Below are positions 26,001 to 37,394 of a stretch of DNA of 64,000 bases, piece after piece. The DNA is from Centroberyx gerrardi. Taxonomy: Eukaryota > Chordata > Actinopteri > Beryciformes > Berycidae. The notes beneath the pieces are model-generated. The model made no database searches and was not told the origin of the DNA. It worked only from the letters and a program-made list of their open reading frames with translations. Position numbers and translations under genes: made by a program. Positions within the stretch are counted from its first letter, which is position 1, and every line of letters starts with the position of its first letter. The DNA lies in NCBI RefSeq assembly GCF_048128805.1, contig NC_136005.1:17246760-17310759 (forward strand). Reading direction: 5' to 3'.

Positions 26001-29000
26001 TTTCTGTACAATGTTGGCTGTTAAGGTTTGTTAAGTGGATGGGTTTACTAAAGGCACAATATTCTCTCCAAAATGAAAAGGTATTTTGTACTTGACCCTC
26101 TCCTATCTCTCTCTGTTTAATCTCTTTGTTGAAAACATGACACAGCAGAGATGTGTCACTGACTGCCAAGCATTAAACAGAAAGGAAGGAAGGAAAAGAC
26201 TTGGAATCTGAAGAATTCTGGGTCGGACACTGTTTATGGAAATTAACAATCCATGGAGTCGGGCCTGTTTCCTGGAAAAGGAAGAGTAGCACTCCTTGGC
26301 ACTGGTACCACTAATAATTTCAGCTTGCAGCACCAGTACATCATTTGGTGACACCAATATTTGAGTTCAGAGACGGCATTATATACACCAACGAATATCT
26401 TGTCCATTCCAAGTCATTAAGATGTTCCATTATGCCCAGAATGATTTACTGCGCTGTACTGATTTGATAAAAGTAAAGAATTTCCTACAATAGGTGGTAA
26501 TGGAATATATATATATTTTTTGCTGTTATTGATCGCTGATTTGCTTTTATTGAATGCAGAATCAGTGTAGAAGTCCTTAAGGGACACCTCAAATTATCAA
26601 CTGTACTCTCTCCATATACTTTCTCTTCCAAGACAAGTCCAAGTCCAAGACAACCAATGCAGTCTGTCTTATGTGACAACAATGAAAATCTAACAATTTA
26701 CACTAATGACATATCAAAAGTCTGTGACTGACACTGTTTTTACTTTAGAATTAATACCTCATTACAGCCTAACTGGCAACACTGAGTTCTGAAAATACGG
26801 GCTTATAATTTATTGCAATCTATTTTAACTTTTGCAAATGAACCTCTTAAGATGTGAATTGACACAATTATCAGAAGTTGATTCAGAAATAATTGTACAA
26901 AAAGAAATGATAATTGTTGAGACAATGACACTGAGGTTATCATTGAAACAAGTAATGCAGTTATAAAATAAATATGCAGTTATAAAATAAATATGAAGTC
27001 CATAATATAATAGTTGCCTTCGTGATTTAGTGTTAAAATCTTGCCCAAATCACCAATAAGACAGATCATTTCTACCAGTATCTATACGATATTTTTTGCT
27101 AGCAAGCCATGCACATTATCTATCTGAAACTTGTAAAAAGAGAAGCACATTTGATTCAATGTAATTCTATTTGTTTGGAATGTGCAGGCCGAAAAAAGTG
27201 ATTTACTGCAATGTTACAGCTTAGCCAATATTAACTAACTTGTTAAATCTGGTTAACTGCGCTCATTAAATTAAACTGTTTAGAAATAACCTAATACACC
27301 ACAAAGAGAGACCAAGTGGTCGCTGGCTCGGGCGAGTCACATCAGGCTATGAACCGAGAGAGAAGAGAGAGCGTGGAGAGGATCTCTAACAGCTCTGCCC
27401 CTCTGGAATGGGTTAGGGTCAGAAATAGTTTACAGTTTTCAGTCACCGAAGAAAAGAAAACATATGGCTTTAATATTTTTTTCTCCTGGAAAATTATGAA
27501 TCTAATTTTGGGAAACAAAGGGAATTTTGCCACAGCAGTACCAAAGAAACATTTCAGTGAGACGTGACCAAATGGTGACCATCTAGAGCCTTGTACAGCC
27601 TTGACAGGAGAAAGTTAAGAGGCACCATGGCAGGAAAATTATAGTCATGTCATTCACACATTTGATGACCACCAGTAGATCTTTCTTATGGGCCTGTTAG
27701 CCTCTACCATCTTCCTAACAAAGCCCACAACTGGGTGCATAATAAAATGGGATGAGATTAGTTGCTGGCTGCTTTGCACAGAAAGCGCTTTAGCAGCCTT
27801 GATACCTGAAATAGATCCATCTCACCTACAAGATGTTATACTTTCCTGAGCTTGAATCCAGCCCATCCCCCACTCTGTGACACCTTTGATGAAAGCTGCA
27901 GAGTTGAATCAATTCACACCACTCACATCTGATTGAAATGCTAACTATCCTGGCCCTGTTGGAATTGATATTTACTCTCTGCGATGTGCTTCTGAAAAAT
28001 CCTTCCTGCTCCCAGTCTCTCTGACCTCACTGTCTCCATTACTAAGACTAATGTTTGGTTTTAGCTTATCCTTCGCTACTACAAAACAGCAGCAGAACTC
28101 ATTCAGAGCTTTAATCCATCCTGTCTCTCTCCCGCAGCTTTGTAGGTAGCGTAATAATGCGCATGCTCTCATCTCCTCTCTCGCTCCCTTGATCCAATAT
28201 CTAATTCAGGAGCTGATTCAGTAATCCTCTGTTCCCAGTTCTTTCCCAACGTTAAAACCATTGACTCTCGTGACAACAAACAAGAATATAGTAACACAAA
28301 GACACAACCAACCTCTAAACAACCCCCCACCTCAACCACCAACCGACCCATGAACACCAGACAAAGACACATAAACAACACACATCAACCCCAAAACACA
28401 TACCTGCAGGGGCAACAAGGTGTTGCTGTTGCTGTCTGTTCGAAACATGTTCTCCTCAATCCAGGACTTAGGCCCCAGTGATCCACCAGAGCGTGGGAAC
28501 TTGGGAGGAGCGATGACGTTGCTGGAGAAGGGCTTCTTCATGGGTGAGACGTGGCTGACCGAGCCTGGCATGCCCATGCCTCCCCCTCTGCGGTGGTCCC
28601 GGCCCCAGGACATCCCCCCGGAGCCCCAGCCACTCCCCTGGTGACTGCCCCAGGGAGACGGCTTCACCATGGGCTGCAGAAGGCGTGGATAAAGGGTGGG
28701 GGGCAGTTAGAGACCGAGCTTGAAAGAGCGCGCGCGCCTTTTCGCACCTTTTTAGTATCTTTATATGACTTTCTTTTTATCCTATCCTGTCTTTATTATC
28801 CTGTCTTTTTCCCCTCTGTCAGCCTAGTCATGGCCTGGCCTGATCTGCTCCTGTAGCAGGGTGGGTGAGTGGGTAAGAAGATTTAAGGCTTTAAGACTAA
28901 TACTAAGTATCCCGTGCACTGCGACACCACCAGTGCACACCACACTCTCTCTCTCTATGCCTGGACCTCACGTCCACTCTTAAGCATATCATACAATTAT

Positions 29001-32000
29001 CATGCAATTTTAATTATTTTAGACCTAAGTGCAGACTAAGTGTCTTAACACCTGGGTTGGCATCAAGGACACTGCACTTGGTTGGTTTTATTCCTACCTT
29101 TTAGAAAGAACCTTCGCGGTCACCAACTACTCATCTTCTACAACTCACATTACCTGTGGTGTACCACAAGGTTCTATTTTAGGTCCAATTTTATTTTCAA
29201 TCTATATGCTGCCACTTGGCCAAATTATCCAAAGACACAATGTCTCTTTTCATTGCTACGCAGAGGACACACAGATATACCTTCCCCTGAGACCTGGTGA
29301 CCCAAACAGCCTAGCTGCTGTTGTAGATTGCCTCAATGACATCAACTGTTGGATGGCACAGAATTTTCTTCAGCTCAATAACTCAAAATCAGAAATCATA
29401 TTGTTCAGTCCCACAAATTCTATCAGTCATATCAGTCATATCTGGCATCTCCTTTCTGGCATCAACCAAAAGTCACTCTCTCGCCTCCAACTATTTCAGA
29501 ACGCAGCAGCTCGGCTTCTTACTGGTTCTAACAGACGACATCACATCACCCCAATCCTGGCTGCTCTCCATTGGCTCCCTGTTCATTTTAGAATTGATTT
29601 TAAGATTTTACTGATCACTTTTAAAACACGTTTGGGTCTGGCTCCAAGCTACATAACAGATATGTTGACCAAATATGAGCCAGTGCGCAGCCTTAGATCC
29701 TCAGGCGGGGCCCTTCTGGCTGTTCCAAAGTCTAGACTTAAAACTAAAGGTGGCCGCGCTTTTTCCATCAGGACCCCTCGGCTTTCGAACGTCCTGCCTG
29801 AGGAGATAAGGCTAGCAGAATCAGTGACTTCTTTTAAATCACTTCTTAAAACCCATTTTTATAGACTTGCTTTTATGTGATGCCATCTTTTTATCATCTT
29901 TCTATTGTCTTTTTACATCTTTTATCTTTTATCTTAACTCTATCTTAATTTTATCTTACTTTTATTCTGTTATTTTATTTATTTTTGGTTTTCATCCCAT
30001 GATTATACCACTATTTACTTGAATGTTTGCTCTTTTCCACCTTTTTTGTCTGTTGTTTATTATTGTTTTATTGCCTTTTAAATTCATAATTTGAGTATTC
30101 TGCTTTTATTTTGTCTGTCAAAGCACTTTGTAAACCCTGTTTTTAAAGGTGCTATATAGATAAAGTTATTATTATTATTATTATACATCGAATCTCACCA
30201 TGCGTAATATCACGTGCTTTCACAGGAAAACCTTTCACAGCGCATGATCGTCTTTCTGTTTCTTGCACACTGAATACATAAATGCAAAACTAAAATTCAT
30301 TTTCTCGTTTGTTTCAGTTGCAAACAGCTCTATGGGATCTTTGGGTGTGTGTGAGATGGTGGTGCCAGTTGAGCTGACGGTCGTTAGAGGTTTAATGGAA
30401 TGAGTATTTACACAGCATTGATATCAATGCTGGGGGTTAAAGGTCAGTAACACAGCAACATAATACATATGCACTTTAAGCATTTAAGACATACACACAC
30501 ACAAATGGCAAATGGGAGATTAATCACATGCTCCTGAGAGTATCATGTATCTTCATACGTGTCTCTGCTACTGCTGGTCTTTCCTCTGGCCCCCTACTGG
30601 CACTATAACCCCAACCCCACCCTCCCCCACCATCTCACCCCGACACACACACACACACACACATCACCAAGATACTAGATGTTTTCATGTCAGCCTGATA
30701 AGCATCCATTTAGGACACCAAACCCAGCAAGCCTTTGTGTTCCCACTGACTGAAGCACAAGACAAGGATGGTCCAGTGCCATGTGACTCAATCCCAGTGC
30801 CAGCTTCCAGCAGAGAACAACAGTCAGATTCAGTGATGCTCCCTTGTTCCCCTCTCCTCGCCCCTCCCTTCCTTTGCCCTGAGAGTAGTGACTTCAGCCC
30901 TTTCAGAGGACATGACAAATGCATTATAAAAAAAAAAACTACGTAGCCTTCAAGGGCCATGGGATCAGAGTGAATGCACACGCACACACACACCTCTTCA
31001 GGCTATGCTTTATCTCTGCAGTGTCACAAGATGCCCCCCAACCTTAGGCACTAAAAATTATGGGGTTCTTCAACAACGCAACTACAGCTTGATTCAAATA
31101 GGCTACAAAGAGTTATGGTGGGGTATTAAATCTTTGGCTGTAGGCCTAGTTTCTGTGCATTGGACAGGCATACTCAGCAACAGCAGAAAAAACATGATAT
31201 AAGACTGTCTACCATCCCTTCCTCTCTTCTCTACCTGGATATGATTCATTTCTCCTGTAATAACTCACCTGATGGTGGTTGTAGTTGTTCCTCTGCTGCA
31301 GGAAGGCGCCCTGCTGGGGATGCATCTGCGGGCTGACCGGGGACCGGCGACTCTGCGGCTGCTGAGGGACGTTTATCTGGGGCGAGAAAGGGCCGCTGAA
31401 GCCCTGCACGTTAATCCCGGCGCACGGATTAGCTGACACCGGCGAAAAACTCTGGAAGAAGGCCGGGTTGATGGAGGAGGGGATACCTGGGTAGAAGCTG
31501 TTGTCAGATTCCGTATTGGGGATCTGGTTAATGGCGTTTGCGTGGATGGGGTTGATGGAGTTGGGTACGGGAGGGGGCGAGGAGCTGGTCTGGACGGACC
31601 AAGGGGTGCCGAACCCGGGGAGGGGAGGCGAAGACGAACCCCCGCTGGCGCTCTGCATCTCCTGGGTTGGGAGGTTCGGGAAACCGGCTCCGAGACCTCC
31701 GGACAACATATTGCCGGTGCTGCTGCCATTGCCGTTATTTATATGGTGGGTGATGGGGGAGTCCATTTGGATCTTGTTTGGATTTACGGAAGTGGGCGAT
31801 GGCGACGCAGCATCGGCTTCGGTCTCTTCCACTGGAGAGCCGCAGGGGTCAGCGCTGTGGTCGGGCTTGGAGAACGGCTGCCTCTGCGGCAGGTGACTGA
31901 ATTGTCCCTGGGGTGGGGGCGACTCCGTGGAGCTAAACTCAGTGTGCTGACTTAACTGCTGATGTATTTTCCGGTTGTGCTGAAGGTCACAGATAGACTG

Positions 32001-32375
32001 CGTCGGGCAAAAATGATCTCGATCGAAATCGGGAAAATCTCGATTCTGGTTCGTATAGTCCGATGTGAACGAGCCCAGCTGACTGCTGTGGTAGTCGGTT
32101 TGGTTCGGCTGCTTCCCGGATTTGCTGATCGTTCTGGCGTTGCTGTCGTTTTCCTCGGCTGACGGGGGTAATTGCGTGGTTGTCACCCCCACAGGCTCAT
32201 CCTGCATGTTTTGCTGATGCGCAGCAGCTGACAGGAACAGCGGGGACGCGGCGACGCTGCTGAAGGGCGAACCGGGGCGCAACTGGCCGCAGGAAACCGG
32301 AGAGGACAAGGCGTAGGATCCGTCAAGGAGAGTGCTTATATTCGCTGCCAGCAAGCCGCAACCGAAATCGCACAC
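18961..32375 (-). CDS. cpeb2: Cytoplasmic polyadenylation element-binding protein 2
   Basis: CPEB2 binds U-rich cytoplasmic polyadenylation elements in 3'UTRs and controls translation, notably in neurons and germ cells. Coding exons: 32375-31269, 28673-28404, 24838-24748, 22791-22741 (51 nt), 21972-21949 (24 nt), 21207-21034, 20889-20800, 20529-20411, 20299-20185, 19836-19655 and 19188-18961 (stop 18961-18963). They join in frame to about 816 residues. In order: a long low-complexity Gln/Ser/Pro/Asn-rich N-terminus (1-369); a second exon starting PMVKPSPWGSHQGS and containing PKSWIEENMFRTDSNSN; the segment DRSRMYDSLNMHSLESSLID; RRM1 with KVFVGGLPPDIDE and KGYAFLLF (about 560-636); RRM2 with TIFVGGVPRPLRA (about 668-745); and a C-terminal ZZ-type zinc-binding domain with CDECQGARC and CEFCWANIHSRAGREFHKPL. 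The C-terminus HFRWN matches the family, and the combination with MYDSLNMHSLE and the neighbours favours CPEB2 over CPEB3/4. The codon matching the family's first Met is GTG here, just after an in-frame TAA; the first in-frame ATG is at 32207 (codon 57). Confidence 0.96.
21949..21972 (-). other. cpeb2: 24-nt cpeb2 microexon (8 residues, ARSYGRRR region)
   Basis: The sense strand reads acatgcag, then 24 exon bases, then gtaaac. Inclusion keeps the frame and adds a basic Arg-rich octapeptide between the 51-nt exon and RSSLFPIDD. The same-size microexon is known in CPEB4, where it is neuron-specific. A TGC directly before the acceptor AG fits the motif used by the neuronal splicing factor SRRM4. 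Confidence 0.85.
22741..22791 (-). other. cpeb2: 51-nt cassette-type exon of cpeb2
   Basis: It encodes 17 residues (GRVGCPHPGADGLLMLN), matching the alternatively spliced segment of CPEB2-4 that contains a kinase-site-like stretch. Both splice sites are canonical and removal keeps the frame. The acceptor is preceded by a long UG repeat instead of a normal pyrimidine tract. Confidence 0.85.
22804..22858. repeat. (CA)n microsatellite at the 3' splice site of a cpeb2 exon
   Basis: About 27 CA units with two G interruptions. It reads as (UG)n in the cpeb2 pre-mRNA and ends about a dozen bases before the exon. Confidence 0.95.
22961..23009. repeat. (CA)n microsatellite in a cpeb2 intron
   Basis: About 24 perfect AC units, with a looser CA-rich lead-in from 22925. 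Confidence 0.95.
24839..28403. other. cpeb2 intron 2, no exon recognised
   Basis: 3.6 kb of AT-rich intron. Mammalian CPEB2 has an alternative exon of about 30 residues at this place, and I could not find a frame with usable splice sites for it here. No clear transposon was recognised. Confidence 0.5.
29029..30183 (+). mobile_element. 5'-truncated LINE-2-type retrotransposon in cpeb2 intron 1, antisense to the gene
   Basis: A 283-codon open frame (29029-29880, TGA end) carries late reverse-transcriptase motifs: WVGIKDTALGWFYSYL, GVPQGSILGPILFSIYM, and a catalytic box reading YAED where YADD is expected. The C-terminal segment (LTGSNRRHHITPILAALHWLPV, then FKSLLKTHFYRLAF) is typical of fish LINE-2 elements. 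About 100 residues appear missing after NSISH (near 29435), where thumb-domain sequence should be. The 3' end (ggtgctatatagataaag followed by (TTA)n to about 30183) is the usual LINE-2 tail. The endonuclease and most of the RT are absent. The copy is not functional: 5' truncated, internally deleted and altered in the catalytic box. Confidence 0.85.
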
Positions 32376-32519
32376 TTACTGAAGCAGATATGCGTTTGAA
32401 AATGTCTCTTATGCAGCGTTTCCGAATTTCAGTCTCTTTTGGAACAATATAGGACAGCAGTCTTTGAGAAAATGCTATATGGAGAGAGAGAGACAGAGAA
32501 AGAGAGAGAGAGGGAGGAG

Positions 32520-32830
32520 GGGGTCTGGCCTATGCAAATAATACTCGGCTTGTTCTATCAGTGATCTTTCCTCGTTTTACTCGGTGATTCTTATCATCTA
32601 TCAAAAGACCGAGTTATTTCGGCCTTGTAGTAGCCTAGCCTGTGCGGTCCATTCCCGTCCGACCGTGCTACCCCCTCCTCTGGTTACCGGCTGTGCTGCT
32701 GCGGCAGAGGATTAAAGATCCCCGACTGAAACTACGTCACGACCGCATCACGCCTCGGTCCGCCCGCCTCAATCCCGAGCTGCAAAGAGGACCGCATTGT
32801 TTACGTCAGTTTTTCATTATTCATAAAGTG
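32520..32830 (-). promoter_or_regulatory. cpeb2: Putative cpeb2 promoter
   Basis: A CpG-rich patch (about 32640-32800) lies upstream of the first coding exon, next to a GA-rich tract (32481-32520). It holds an octamer ATGCAAAT at 32532-32539 and two CREB/ATF half-sites, TACGTCAC (32733-32740) and TTACGTCA (32801-32808). The TSS is not determinable by eye. Confidence 0.45.
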
Positions 32831-33692
32831 CAGTAGGCCTACACCCTCATGATGCCCCGAAAAGTAAGACGAATTATTGTAGGCCTACCCCTGACGAAAA
32901 ATCACTATTATTCCCATTATATTCCTAGGGACTTAGACCTGTGGGGCTAAATAGAGAGTTTGTAGTAGGCCTACTTTATAGTGTTTTACTATCTCCTATG
33001 GTATGATTATAGCCAAATAGTAATTTAATATTCCTAGGAACTTATAGTTTTGCTGTGATATTTGTATATCATAGTTCTAAAATGTATTATAGGGCTACCA
33101 TAGGCTAGTTCTGTTTCGTTAGGGTGTTTATAAATCTATTTTATCTGCCGGTATTGCATGAACTGAGCATAGGGCCCATCCACAACCCACATTCAGCTAC
33201 AGGCTATCAGAGACATTTCTTTGATCGGCGCAAATCTATTTCTCCCCATCAACCATGAATAGCCTTTAGATGAATAGGCTCAGGGGATTAATTAAAAGCC
33301 GATCCAAAGTCCTGCAATGATAGATCAGAGCTGCTTTTATTGCCATGTCACATCATGAGGAAGCTTGTCATATAAGGCTCCGGGTTGTGTTTCCTCAAAA
33401 AAATTTCATAGAAGCTAAAAATCTACCTAGGCTACACAGGATGGCACGATTTGCTTCAACGTGTGCGTATTCAATTCACAATCATTGTGCGTGCGTCTGC
33501 GCCAGCGTCACTTTACGCACGGACGCAAAGAGCTAAATATAGCATTGTATGTCAGCGCGTGTCAAAGGAGATGAATCCTCATCGCCTGTTCTGAACCCAA
33601 AGCTGACAGGCAACTCTACCGTATGATCTCCCTCATAAATGGCCGCTATCAGCAGAGTGACTGCTGGCAAAATACAATTTTTGTGTGCATGT

Positions 33693-33695
<3 letters not shown>

Positions 33696-33747
<52 letters not shown>
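33696..33747. repeat. (GT)n microsatellite
   Basis: About 26 perfect GT units. Confidence 0.95.
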
Positions 33748-33750
<3 letters not shown>

Positions 33751-34899
33751 AGCATGTCGGTGTCTGTGTGTGCTTGAGGAGAGAAAGAATTGAGGGTTAT
33801 TGAGGGCTATTATCTCTCTCTTCCCTCAGCAGATTTGATTTACAAAACATGTAGGCCTACCAACTGGGAATTTGGGAAATGCAAATGAGGGCACTAACAC
33901 TGAAGTTTCAGTTTCTTGATGTTGATAGAAAAAAATCCGTTTGAAGCCAGAGTTATACATTCATGTATAATTCATGATTGTATCAGTGAAGTGTTTTTGG
34001 TGTGAACACACACCAAAACAGACAATACTGCTACACTCAGGACACTCTCAAGATTTAAGCAAAAAAAAAAAAAAGAAAAAAATCATTGCAATCTCTGTGT
34101 GTCTCTGTGTGTGAAAGTGAGAGAGGCTTCTAATGAGGAAGACAGATACCAGAGTAGCACAGCAATGTGCATGATCAACCTACCATCTGGTCCCTGCTTA
34201 ACGATGATGGCTTATCTCAGCACATACTATACACAGCTTTCCGCCCCACATTGTCACCTATGCAATGTATTGTTTGATCACGAACACCGGATTACAAAAG
34301 CAAAGGCAAATTCATGACCCGCCCAAACCTCTGAGAATATTTTTAGGCTAAAGGTAATAAAGTTTGCTGTTATGGCCATTGGGAGTCAAGCCAAACATGT
34401 AGACAGGAAGGTTTGTCTTTTGGGTCATATAGGCTATCATTAAATGGTTGCAGTACACTGATATATCCACTGCCCTATCATGTTCCTATTCAGTAGTAAT
34501 CAGAAACAAATCCCATAGCTTTAACACAGCCTGAAACTCTTCAGTGACAGGATTTTGCCATATGTGGGCAAAGGGTCTGTCTGTGGTCACTGAAGTCCTG
34601 ATTTTCTTTTGAGTTCTTCTCCCTTTTGTCCTCAGTGCACCTTTAGCTGTTTTGGGAAGTAAGAAGACACCCCCCCTCAACAAACTCCCCATCATAAGGT
34701 CCCAGATGGGACAGTCCCACCAGCAAGGGGGCAGGTGTGGTGGCCACGGCTGGTGCTGAGCAATCATTGGCTGTGATTAGCCAGTCCAAAGTAAGTGCTG
34801 GAGGGAGTTAAAATGGGGCAGGCTGCCAGCTGCTGGTGTCTGATGATGACGGGCTGGGGGAGGGGTCTATGGGACTGTATGCAGCTAGGTTGGCTGAAG

Positions 34900-34901
<2 letters not shown>

Positions 34902-34967
<66 letters not shown>
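34902..34967. repeat. (GT)n microsatellite
   Basis: About 32 perfect units ending in a G run. Confidence 0.95.
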
Positions 34968-34968
<1 letters not shown>

Positions 34969-35516
34969 GGGGGTCCTTTCTCTGGCTACCTAGCTGGCTC
35001 CCAGCTGCCCTGGCAGATACAGAATGTGACACGTCAATCCAAATGTCTGACCTGGGCATAGTTCAACATCTATGTGTTCACCTATTAATTTACAGTATTT
35101 GCATATATGTCCAGCACCTGCACATTGAAGCACATAAATGGGGAACATACATGGACAAACATACAGTATAACCACAAATGTCAATATGTGCATGCACAAA
35201 CACAGACGCACACAGTAACACACAGTAACACACAGTAACACAGCCTCGTCATTTGAATGAGGACGCATCATTTTAACTCAAGTGCAACAAATGAAGCAGG
35301 TACGGCCTTCATCTTAACCGGGTTGCATGGTTATGTTGCTACTGTTGGCTATTAGGAAGCACCTGGCCCACTAACCAATATCAAATTTCATGGTGTTTGT
35401 AAAGCTAGCTCCATTTAGACCTCTGTCTGATGGATGGCTGACACGCTGCAGCTGCGGTCGTCATAGCAACAGGTAATCTGCATTTCCTTTTGTCTTCTTG
35501 ATTACTCTATTTGACT

Positions 35517-35521
<5 letters not shown>

Positions 35522-35562
<41 letters not shown>
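35522..35562. repeat. (CT)n microsatellite
   Basis: About 20 perfect CT units. Confidence 0.95.
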
Positions 35563-35566
<4 letters not shown>

Positions 35567-36799
35567 TCTATGTTTTAAGGTGGGGCGGGGGGCATTGATC
35601 AGCTCATCCTGTTTGACAGACCTGTCCATCAAGTGTGATGACTCTGTTCTGGCATTATACCTCAGCACACAGGAAGTGTGCCTCTTGTGTGTTACTCAAC
35701 ACTGAGGTCTTATTTCACCGATGTCATCACACTGAATGGTGAGCAGAAATGCTATAGGCCTAGTTACTTAGGCTCAGTAAGGACCATGACATACAAATGG
35801 TGAGCATAAAGTGGAATAAAATCAGATTTGTACCGTTCATCTTACATTTTACTTTGTCACTTTCTTCCCACATACCAAAAACTTGTAGTCTGTCTACGCC
35901 CCTTGGTAAAATATCACTGGCAGTTTTACCTGAGGTTATAATCTTGTGTTGAAGTCCCCAGTGATAGTGACAGGTTACGGGAGGGTTTTTGTTCCAATTT
36001 GCACCCAACATGGCCTCCAGGACGGAGATGTCTTTGTTCCCTTAAATTGGGCCTTTGTTGTGTCTCTCTGGGCACTGAATAGCTCTTTGTGTTGCTGACT
36101 GATAAAGCCTCTGCAAACAGTCATCTCACACACACATACACGCACACAGACACACACTCAGAGGCGTTAGTAACGATGTTACAGCCACATTAGATCACGG
36201 ACTTACAAACAGATTGACATACAGTACAACAGAAGATGTCCTGATGAGTTTATCCGTTATGCAAACTGGGCCTTGTCCCCAGCAGTCACACCAACCACTC
36301 CCTGTTAAGTGTGGAGCAGCCACCATTGCTTTGAAACCAATCAAAAGGATCCTCCTCTGTATGATTGGTATTATTCTGTGGGATTGAATGAGCAGTAGGT
36401 CGGTATCAGAGTGGCGCACATTTGCATTTTATGGCCCGCTGCAGAAGGCTTGTGGGGCTGATTAGATGGTTGGCTTCTCCGAGGCTGGAGGACTGGGGCT
36501 AAGCAGGCATCTGTCACGCTTTGCACATATTAGTGGTCTGGAAGGGTGTGATCCTCCTTCATCAAACTGGGTTGAATTTTACCTTATTCCAGGATAGTTG
36601 AATCAAAGCTCAATCCTCCACTCCTCTCGTTCTCTATTATGATGCTTTCATCATCTTTGATCAACATCATCCTGTTTTCTTTGTCTTAGTGCTCTCCTTG
36701 CTATCAGTGGTTCTTGTCTCTAATCTTATCCCAATATTCCCATGAGTACTCTCCAGTGATTCTCTCTACATCACATCTGTCCACTCACTTGGCTCTAGC

Positions 36800-36800
<1 letters not shown>

Positions 36801-36846
<46 letters not shown>

Positions 36847-36877
36847 TGTGTGTGTGTGTGTGTCTGTGTGTGTGTGA
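36801..36877. repeat. (TG)n microsatellite
   Basis: About 77 bp of TG with two C interruptions. Confidence 0.95.
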
Positions 36878-37014
36878 GGAAAAGAGATGGCGTTATCTTA
36901 ATGTCAGAGTAAATTTCCTCTGGTTGCTGCACAGAAGCCAGGGCTCTGTTGTACCAGCAAACACTCACATGAACAGATAACAGCCTCTAGCCTTCTGCTT
37001 TCCATAGGTCGTTT

Positions 37015-37018
<4 letters not shown>

Positions 37019-37069
<51 letters not shown>
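37019..37069. repeat. (AC)n microsatellite
   Basis: About 25 perfect units. Further CA/GT tracts follow at 37221-37251 and 37351-37390, so three arrays fall within 0.4 kb. Confidence 0.95.
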
Positions 37070-37073
<4 letters not shown>

Positions 37074-37218
37074 TGCATTGTATACATGCAGAGACACAGG
37101 CACAGACACAGACACACACACACACTAACTGCAGGCAACAACTGGAGATTCAGACATATGGGCATGTCTGTAATGCTGTTTAAACATAAAACAAAGAGGA
37201 AACCCGCCTATGTGCACA

Positions 37219-37253
<35 letters not shown>

Positions 37254-37347
37254 GAGGAACACACAGGCAATGTGTTTTTGTGTTTTCTGATTCAATCTAT
37301 GAATGCACCTGTCCGTCAGTATATTGCATTATTACAGGTAATGCAAT

Positions 37348-37394
<47 letters not shown>

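Noticed and set aside
31501..31955. Plus-strand frames of 131 and 137 codons within cpeb2 exon 1
   Set aside because: They are antisense to a long GC-biased coding exon, with no family resemblance or splice logic.
35211..35243. Three tandem copies of a cacagtaaca decamer
   Set aside because: A short local duplication in CA-rich DNA, with no spacer/repeat pattern or neighbouring genes to suggest a CRISPR or other system.
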